Origin: Streptomyces sp. NBC_01476
Lineage (GTDB): Bacteria; Actinomycetota; Actinomycetes; Streptomycetales; Streptomycetaceae
Length of the DNA stretch: 64,000 nt
Direction: 5' to 3'
NCBI RefSeq assembly: GCF_036227265.1
Contig: NZ_CP109446.1
Coordinates: forward strand, 2,059,501 to 2,123,500
Below are positions 50,838 through 56,764 of the stretch, in pieces. The notes beneath the pieces were generated by a model. It did no database searches, was not told where the DNA came from, and saw only the letters and a list, made by a program, of their open reading frames with translations. The position numbers were made by a program, and so were the translations under genes. Each line of letters starts with the position of its first letter. The first letter of the stretch is position 1.

Positions 50838-52916
50838 ATGAACTCGGACCGCTGGCAGCAGCACAACGTCGTCTTCACCGACCGCGAGAGCGGCAAGCGC
50901 GCCATCACCGAACGCCTCGGCCCCGCCCTCCTCGCGGCGGAAGAAGCCGGGCAGCTCGACGGCTGGTGGTTCATGAACAAGCAGCCCTGGCCGCTGCGTT
51001 ACCGCGCCGCGCAACCCTCATCGCTGGTCCGCGCGGTCCTGAGCGAACTCGTCGACAACGGCACGGTGAAGTCTTGGCTGCCCGGCATCTACGAGCCGGA
51101 ATCCACCGCCTTCGGTGGTGCCCTTGCTATGGACGCCGCCCACGACCTGTTCCACAAGGACAGCCGGCACCTGCTCACTTACGAGCCCGGCCCCGGACAC
51201 GTGGGCCGCCGAGAGACCGCCGTCCTCCTGCTCAGCGGCATGATGCGTGCCGCCAACCTGGACTGGTTCGAGCAGGGCGACGTCTGGGCGAAGGCCGCCG
51301 CGCTGCGGCCGGCCACGGACTTCCCGGTGGCGCGGGCCGCCGCCCTGACACCGGCGATGCGCACGCTGATGACCGTTGATGCCCGCAGCCTGTGCCGTCC
51401 GGACGGCCCGCTCGACGGGCACGCCGAGTGGGTGGCTGCCTTCGAACGGGCCGGGACGACGCTTGCCTACTTCGCCAAGGGGAGCGGGCTCTCGCGCGGT
51501 CTGCGCGCCGTCATCGCCCACCACGTGATCTTCCACGCCAACCGCGCCGGTCTCCTCCCAGAGGACCAAAGCGCCCTGTTCACCACCGCACGAGAGGCAG
51601 TCATGGGATCGAGTGACAACACCGCGTCGTCCATCGGGGCCGTGCCGGACACCATTAGCGTCGGGGCGGTGACCACCGACACGATCGCTCACAACGGGGT
51701 CGAGGCCGCTCGGCTCCGCAACGCCCTGGTCGACCAGATCCGCGAGTACGGATACGCCCGCACGCCCGCCGTCGAAGCAGCGCTGCGCGCCGTCCCCCGC
51801 CACCTGTTTGTACCCGATACACCGCTCGAAGTCGCCTACGCCAACGCGACGGTCGGCATCAAGCAGGACACCGACGGCACCGTGATCTCCTGCGCCTCCC
51901 AGCCCAGCGTCGTCGCCGCCATGCTGGATCAGTTGGAGGCCCAGCCCGGCGACCGGATTCTCGAACTCGGCGCCGGAACCGGATACAACGCCGCACTGCT
52001 TGCTCGTCTCGTTGGCGACGCCGGTTTCGTCACCACCGTCGACGTCGACGGGGACCTCGTGGAAGGCGCCCGCGCGCACCTCGCCACCGCCGGCTTCACC
52101 AACGTCGACGTACTGACCGGCGACGGCGCACTCGGCCATACCGAAGGCGCCCCCTACGACAGGATCATCGCCACCGTCGGCGCACACGGCGTCCCCCACG
52201 CCTGGCTCGACCAACTCGCACCCGGCGGACGCCTCGTCGTCCCCCAACGACTCAAGGGCAGCGTGTCCCGCTCCATCGCCTACGAGCAGCACGACGGCCG
52301 CTGGACCAGCGTCAGCAGCAAGATGAACACCTTCATGCCGCTCCGACGCGGCATCGCCGACGACGACCGCCGCGTCATCCCCCTCAGCACCGACGGCACC
52401 GTACGGCTCCAGGCTCCCGCCGGCCAGCCGATCGACGCCGACGCCCTGGCCGGAGTCCTGGACCTGCCGCGCACCGAGGAATGGACCGGCATGACGGTCC
52501 GGGCCATGGAAAATCCGGAGTGGATGGAGCTGTTCGTCGCCTGCTCCCTGCCCAGCGGCCTGATCCGGATGCTGTTCCCGAAGGAAGCCAAGGGCACGCT
52601 GCTCACCGAGGACCCCTATCCGTCCTCCACTGCAGCCGTTCACGGCGGCGCCGTCACCTATCTCGCCCGCCGCGTGTCGGAGAAGAAGACCCCTGAGGGC
52701 GAAAAGCTCTGGGAGTTCGGCGTCATCGGCCACGGCCCCGGCAGCGACGAACTGGCCGCGCAGGTGGCCGACATGATCCACACCTGGGACCGCGACTACC
52801 GGGGCCGTGAGGCGTCCTTCGAGATCCAGCATCTCGACGCCCCCGCCATCGAGCAGCGGCCCGGCCTCTTCGCCATCGACACCCCGCTGAACCGCATCGT
52901 CGCCGACTGGCAGTAG
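50838..52916 (+). CDS. FxLD-system methyltransferase fused to a LanB-C-like domain
   Basis: A 692-residue two-part protein. Residues 1-260 resemble the thiopeptide-type/SpaB-C elimination domain (SDRWQQHNVVFTDRESGKRA, GWWFMNKQPWPLRYR, DLFHKDSRHLLTY). Residues about 290-540 are a protein-L-isoaspartate O-methyltransferase: AVPRHLFVPDTPLEVAYANATVGIKQD, the SAM motif LELGAGTGYNAALLARL at 375-391, then YDRIIATVGAHGVPHAWL. The last 150 residues are a family-specific extension. Related lanthipeptide enzymes (OlvS type) methylate Asp so that a succinimide or isoaspartate forms. The natural partner is Asp42-Gly43 of the precursor. The first domain may recognise the leader. Confidence 0.9.
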   Translation: MNSDRWQQHNVVFTDRESGKRAITERLGPALLAAEEAGQLDGWWFMNKQPWPLRYRAAQPSSLVRAVLSELVDNGTVKSWLPGIYEPESTAFGGALAMDAAHDLFHKDSRHLLTYEPGPGHVGRRETAVLLLSGMMRAANLDWFEQGDVWAKAAALRPATDFPVARAAALTPAMRTLMTVDARSLCRPDGPLDGHAEWVAAFERAGTTLAYFAKGSGLSRGLRAVIAHHVIFHANRAGLLPEDQSALFTTAREAVMGSSDNTASSIGAVPDTISVGAVTTDTIAHNGVEAARLRNALVDQIREYGYARTPAVEAALRAVPRHLFVPDTPLEVAYANATVGIKQDTDGTVISCASQPSVVAAMLDQLEAQPGDRILELGAGTGYNAALLARLVGDAGFVTTVDVDGDLVEGARAHLATAGFTNVDVLTGDGALGHTEGAPYDRIIATVGAHGVPHAWLDQLAPGGRLVVPQRLKGSVSRSIAYEQHDGRWTSVSSKMNTFMPLRRGIADDDRRVIPLSTDGTVRLQAPAGQPIDADALAGVLDLPRTEEWTGMTVRAMENPEWMELFVACSLPSGLIRMLFPKEAKGTLLTEDPYPSSTAAVHGGAVTYLARRVSEKKTPEGEKLWEFGVIGHGPGSDELAAQVADMIHTWDRDYRGREASFEIQHLDAPAIEQRPGLFAIDTPLNRIVADWQ

Positions 52917-52934
52917 AACCAACGACCGGATGGA

Positions 52935-52969
52935 GGTGGAGCCCGCAGGCGCAGCCGACGGGCTCCACC
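52935..52969 (+). terminator. Hairpin after the methyltransferase gene
   Basis: GGTGGAGCCCG (52935-52945) and its complement (52959-52969) form an 11-bp stem with a 13-nt loop, 19 bp after the stop. It may terminate or attenuate transcription into the helical-repeat gene. Confidence 0.6.
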
Positions 52970-53003
52970 GGTCCCGACCCGCATCGTCACCCCCGGAGAG
53001 CAC

Positions 53004-54128
53004 ATGGACCCGCACGGCCCAATAGCCCGGCGCTTCCCGCTCGTCGCCCGATTCCGTCCCGCCTGCCTGCCGCTGCCCGACCGCGTGCGGGCCCTGGTCG
53101 ACCTGGCTGACCGGGCCGCGGAACAACTCGACCAGGGCTTGGCCTCCACCATCTTCAACCAGGCTGCCCTCCTCGCTTCCGACATCGGCCTCCCCGACCT
53201 CGCCCGGTCCATGTGCCACCGTCACGCCCAGGCGTATCTGACCGCAGGCCCGCTGCCCGCCATGAGCGCCATCCGCGGCCTCGAACCCCTGATCAACCTC
53301 GCCCGCTTACAAATCCGCGCCGGCCACCCCGACGACGCCCGCCAACGCCTCCTCGACCTCTACGAAGCCGTCGGGGCCGGCACCCCCGCCACCTTCGAGG
53401 GCATCACCGTCCCAGCCGACCTCACCCGCACCGACGAAGACCGCCACGAAGTCCACGCCTGGCTATGGCGCGTCCTCCTCGCCGACGGCACCCGCACTCT
53501 CACCACCACCGGCCGCTGGCAGGAAGCCCTCACCCACATCGAGCGACACCGAGGCGTGGGCACCCGCATGCTCGACGGCCGCCAAGTCGCCGTCGTCGCA
53601 GCCCTCACCGAAGGCAACACCGACCGATCTGCGGAACTACTCAACACCACAGCGCCAGGAGAACCGTGGGAACAGGCCGTCACCGCCTGCCTGACCACCC
53701 TGTGCCACCGCGACGCGGGGCAAGACATCGACAACCACCTGTCCGACCTGGCGAGCATGTACCTGACCCACGAAGCCAAGCCAGCGCTCACGGTCTTCGA
53801 CATCCGCCTCGGCCTCACCGCCCTCGACGCGGTCGCGTCCATCGAGCATCCCGCAGCGCGCAGACTCGTCGAAGACATAGCCCGCCGAACCGCGGATGCC
53901 CGTGACGGCTACGCAGCCCGCGAGTTCGTCACGCATCCCCAGGCCGCCTCGCTCGCTACGGCACGGCAGACCCAGGACTGCCGTGAACTGATCGAAGCCA
54001 GCGCTCTCGGAGCCGCTGCCCTCCCGGGCAGCCTCCACGCCAGCCTTTCGGCTGCGCTGGACACCGCCGGAGAAGTGCTCACACGAGCAGTCTCACCTGC
54101 CAGGAGGACGATATGGCCATCAGGGTGA
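53004..54128 (+). CDS. Helical-repeat protein of the FxLD cluster
   Basis: A 374-residue soluble protein with no named family that I recognise. It begins MDPHGPIARRFPLVARFRPA, with GGAG 5 nt before the ATG. The body is almost all alpha-helical with TPR-like spacing (QLDQGLASTIFNQAALLASDIGLPDLARSMCHRHAQAYLT; RLQIRAGHPDDARQRLLDLYEA; WQEALTHIERHR). Such proteins often follow the methyltransferase in FxLD-type clusters in my recollection; a role as regulator or scaffold is possible. Its end overlaps the ribosome site and start of the next small reading frame. Confidence 0.75.
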   Translation: MDPHGPIARRFPLVARFRPACLPLPDRVRALVDLADRAAEQLDQGLASTIFNQAALLASDIGLPDLARSMCHRHAQAYLTAGPLPAMSAIRGLEPLINLARLQIRAGHPDDARQRLLDLYEAVGAGTPATFEGITVPADLTRTDEDRHEVHAWLWRVLLADGTRTLTTTGRWQEALTHIERHRGVGTRMLDGRQVAVVAALTEGNTDRSAELLNTTAPGEPWEQAVTACLTTLCHRDAGQDIDNHLSDLASMYLTHEAKPALTVFDIRLGLTALDAVASIEHPAARRLVEDIARRTADARDGYAAREFVTHPQAASLATARQTQDCRELIEASALGAAALPGSLHASLSAALDTAGEVLTRAVSPARRTIWPSG

Positions 54129-54438
54129 GCTGACGTGGGATAAGAGCACCACCCTCGGCGAGGTCGAGCGGTTCATCGCTCAGGCCAAGTCCGCCGGTGC
54201 TGACGCCGGCACCGTGACCGAGGACATCACCCACGACCAAGACCCCGATCTGACGCTCGGGCGGCAGATCGAGGTTGAAGGACGAACCGGCGCCCACCGG
54301 CCAGCGAGGTGGCGATGCCGCACCGCCGTATGTGGAACCTGCACAGCCTGCTGGAGCAGATCACCGGCGGAGACGGCGACGTACGGGCTCTGCAGGACGA
54401 CATGCGCCAGATGGACACAAAGTTGTCGGATGCGCTGA
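54113..54438 (+). pseudogene. Small hypothetical gene interrupted by a frameshift
   Basis: AGGAGG (54102-54107) and ATG at 54113 begin a frame that stops after six codons. Shifting frame inside the GGG run at 54123-54125 gives MAIR-GELTWDKSTTLGEVERFIAQAK, then GADAGTVTEDITHDQDPDLTL and IEVEG, which is protein-like. One missing G would explain it. The normal end is unclear; the restored frame stays open to 54438 but loses protein character after about 54282. It could be real decay or a base-call error. Confidence 0.5.
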
Positions 54439-54497
54439 CGAAGCATGTCGGCTGGCCCGCCCTGGCCGAGCCCCGAGGGGGCTCAATCACGACTTGA
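54315..54497 (+). CDS. Small hypothetical protein
   Basis: A possible 60-residue protein, MPHRRMWNLHSLLEQITGGD followed by DVRALQDDMRQMDTKLSDALTKHVGWPA, with GAGGTG before the ATG. It is mostly amphipathic helix, a possible coiled coil. It overlaps the decayed preceding frame. The family is unknown and it may be a fragment of a larger gene. Confidence 0.4.
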   Translation: MPHRRMWNLHSLLEQITGGDGDVRALQDDMRQMDTKLSDALTKHVGWPALAEPRGGSITT

Positions 54498-54674
54498 GCG
54501 GCAGGCCACAGCCACAGGCATACGACAGGTCGGTGTACCCGCCACGCAAGGCACCCGCATCAATCATGGACTGTGGTTGCAGCAACAAGAACCTCGGCGT
54601 CCTGGGCCTCGACACCGTCACCGGCAGTGTCACCGCGTCCCGGGTGATCGCGAGGATCGACCACTCCCACCCTG

Positions 54675-55028
54675 GTGGCCGACGGACTGGTGCAGGCGGT
54701 GGCCACTGCGGCACTGGCCGTCCTCGGCGACAACCGGGGCTGGCTGCGTCTGCTGCTGACCGCGACCTTCGTCGGCGTCGGCTTCATAGTGACCACCACC
54801 TCCGGCCTGTCCGACGCCGAGCAGGGCATGGCCAATGGTGTGGCCACCATGAGCCAGCAGGTCGGTATCACCATGGGTACGCCGGTCGTGGGCGCCGTCG
54901 TCACGGCGCACGCCGGCACCTCGGCCGACCGGAACGTGATTCTCGACGGCATCAGCACCGCCGTCCTGCTCGACGCGGCCCTCGTCCTCCCCGCCGCGCT
55001 CTTCCTGCGCCCCCGGCCCCCGGTCTGA
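54675..55028 (+). pseudogene. C-terminal remnant of an MFS drug exporter (DHA2 type)
   Basis: One frame encodes about 115 residues of the end of an EmrB/QacA-like MFS exporter. The segment GLSDAEQGMANGVATMSQQVGITMGTPVVGAVVTA is the characteristic 13th-helix region of 14-helix exporters, and the last helix is LLDAALVLPAALFLRPRP. The N-terminal ten or so helices are missing. The break lies at the island/chromosome junction near glnA2, so this is either the remains of a chromosomal gene cut by the island or a lost exporter of the cluster. Confidence 0.75.
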
Positions 55029-55030
55029 CC

Positions 55031-55052
55031 CCGGGCCGGGCCCCCGGCCCGG
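55031..55052. terminator. Hairpin between the MFS remnant and glnA2
   Basis: CCGGGCCGGG (55031-55040) and CCCGGCCCGG (55043-55052) form a 10-bp stem with a very short loop, 4 bp after the glnA2 stop. It could end transcription from both sides. Confidence 0.65.
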
Positions 55053-55055
55053 CGC

Positions 55056-56417
55056 CTACAGGTTCGGGAGGTTCTTGCGGAGTTCGAAGGCGGTGACCTC
55101 GCTGCGGTACTCCTCCCACTCCTGCTTCTTGTTGCGGAGGAAGAAGTCGAAGACGTGCTCGCCCAGGGTCTCGGCGACGAGTTCGCTGCGCTGCATGAGG
55201 TCGATCGCCTCGCCGAGGTTCTGCGGGAGGGGCTGGATGCCCAGGGCGCGGCGTTCCGCGTCGGTGAGGGCCCAGACGTCGTCGTCGGCGCCCGGGGGGA
55301 GCTCGTAGCCGTCCTGGATGCCCTTCATGCCGGCGGCGAGCAGGACGGCGTAGGCGAGGTAGGGGTTGCAGCCGGAGTCCAGGGAGCGGACCTCGACGCG
55401 GGTGGAGCCGGTCTTGCCGGGCTTGTACATCGGGACCCGGATGAGGGCCGAGCGGTTGTTGTGGCCCCAGCAGATGTACGAGGGGGCCTCGCCGCCGGCG
55501 CCCGCGGTGCGCTGGGAGCCGCCCCAGATCCGCTTGTAGGAGTTCACCCACTGGTTGGTGACCGCGGAGATCTCACCCGCGTGCCGCAGCAGACCCGCGA
55601 TGAAGGAGCGCCCCACCTTGGAGAGCTGGAACTCCGAGCCGGACTCGTAGAACGCGTTCCGGTCCCCCTCGAAGAGCGAGAGGTGGGAGTGCATCCCGGA
55701 GCCGGGGTGCTCGGAGAACGGCTTGGGCATGAACGTCGCGTGCACGCCCTGCTCCAGCGCGACCTGCTTCATCACCAGCCGGAAGGTCATGATGTTGTCG
55801 GCGGTGGAGAGCGCGTCAGCGTACCGCAGATCGATCTCCTGCTGGCCGGGGGCGCCCTCGTGGTGCGAGAACTCCACCGAGATGCCCATGGACTCCAGCA
55901 TGGTGATGGCGGTCCGGCGGAAGTCCATGCCGACGTTCTGCGGGGTGTGGTCGAAGTAGCCGGAGTTGTCCGCCGGCGTCGGCCGGGCGCCGTCCAGCGG
56001 CTTGTCCTTCAGGAGGTAGAACTCGATCTCGGGGTGCGTGTAGAAGGTGAAGCCGAGGTCGGAGGTCTTGGCCAGCGCGCGCTTGAGGACGTAGCGCGGG
56101 TCGGCGTACGACGGGGAGCCGTCGGGCATCAGGATGTCGCAGAACATCCGGGCGGTGCCGGGGGCCTCGGCACGCCAGGGCAGCACCTGGAAGGTCGCGG
56201 GGTCCGGCTTGGCGATCATGTCCGACTCGTAGACCCGGGCGAAGCCCTCGATGGCGGAGCCGTCGAAGCCGATGCCCTCGTCGAACGCCTGCTCAAGCTC
56301 GGCGGGGGCCACCGCGACCGACTTCAGGTAGCCGAGTACGTCGGTGAACCACAGCCGAACGAAGCGGATGTCCCGCTCCTCCAGGGTGCGGAGGACGAAC
56401 TCCTGCTGCTTATCCAT
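55056..56417 (-). CDS. glnA2: Glutamine synthetase-like GlnA2 (probable gamma-glutamylpolyamine synthetase)
   Basis: A 453-residue type I glutamine synthetase homologue. The start MDKQQEFVLRTLEERDIRFVR is placed 9 nt after AAGGA; an ATG 6 bases earlier is too close to that site. Catalytic motifs are FDGSAIEGFARVYESDM, SHHEGAPGQQEIDLRYADALS and PKPFSEHPGSGMHSHLS. The position of the GlnA adenylylation tyrosine is Trp382 (DDVWALTDAERR), so GlnE should not act on it. The S. coelicolor counterpart (SCO2241) is reported to glutamylate polyamines rather than assimilate ammonium; that function is inferred here from close resemblance and position. Confidence 0.92.
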   Translation of the reverse strand: MDKQQEFVLRTLEERDIRFVRLWFTDVLGYLKSVAVAPAELEQAFDEGIGFDGSAIEGFARVYESDMIAKPDPATFQVLPWRAEAPGTARMFCDILMPDGSPSYADPRYVLKRALAKTSDLGFTFYTHPEIEFYLLKDKPLDGARPTPADNSGYFDHTPQNVGMDFRRTAITMLESMGISVEFSHHEGAPGQQEIDLRYADALSTADNIMTFRLVMKQVALEQGVHATFMPKPFSEHPGSGMHSHLSLFEGDRNAFYESGSEFQLSKVGRSFIAGLLRHAGEISAVTNQWVNSYKRIWGGSQRTAGAGGEAPSYICWGHNNRSALIRVPMYKPGKTGSTRVEVRSLDSGCNPYLAYAVLLAAGMKGIQDGYELPPGADDDVWALTDAERRALGIQPLPQNLGEAIDLMQRSELVAETLGEHVFDFFLRNKKQEWEEYRSEVTAFELRKNLPNL

Positions 56418-56764
56418 AACCATCCATCCTTGCCGGTCAGGCCATCCCCCGGCGCGGGCGGCAACGGGGATCAGGAGCATTGCACCACACCGTTTCGGGT
56501 GCGTTGCAGGTACCACTCACCCCCCATAGTGCACGCCGGTGCGACTCAGCCGAAGCTGTCGATGGGAGCGATCTTCCGGCGGACCTTCCCGCGGCCGTCC
56601 CCGGCACTCTCCCGGCCGCTCGCCGGCCGCCGCGCCACCGGCCCGCCCTTCCCGCCGCACCGTGCCGGACGCCGGACGGCGGACGGCGGCTCCCCGGAGG
56701 GAACCGCCGTCCGCTGCGCCATCGGCGTTACGGGGCGGGGACCGCAGCGGCCCCCACGCCCGGC
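56418..56764. other. 347-bp gap with a GH87 terminator
   Basis: This holds the leader and promoter of glnA2 (near 56430-56530) and then non-coding sequence. A GlnR-like half pair, GTTTC-N6-GTTGC on this strand (56492-56507), is noted but weak. The hairpin at 56679-56714 is listed separately. No gene is visible. Confidence 0.5.
56679..56714 (-). terminator. Terminator after the GH87 gene
   Basis: GCGGACGGCGG (56679-56689) pairs with CCGCCGTCCGC (56704-56714) around a 14-nt loop, about 50 bp beyond the GH87 stop. Confidence 0.7.

Noticed and set aside
54487-54714. Minus-strand frame ending FLLLQPQSMIDAGALRGGYTDL
   Set aside because: A short stretch looks protein-like, but there is no start with a ribosome site and I cannot tie it to a family; it overlaps the decayed junction region.
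56492-56507. GlnR-like pair GTTTC-N6-GTTGC upstream of glnA2
   Set aside because: Only one pair is present and the neighbouring half-sites at the 11-nt register do not match, so evidence for GlnR control is too weak.
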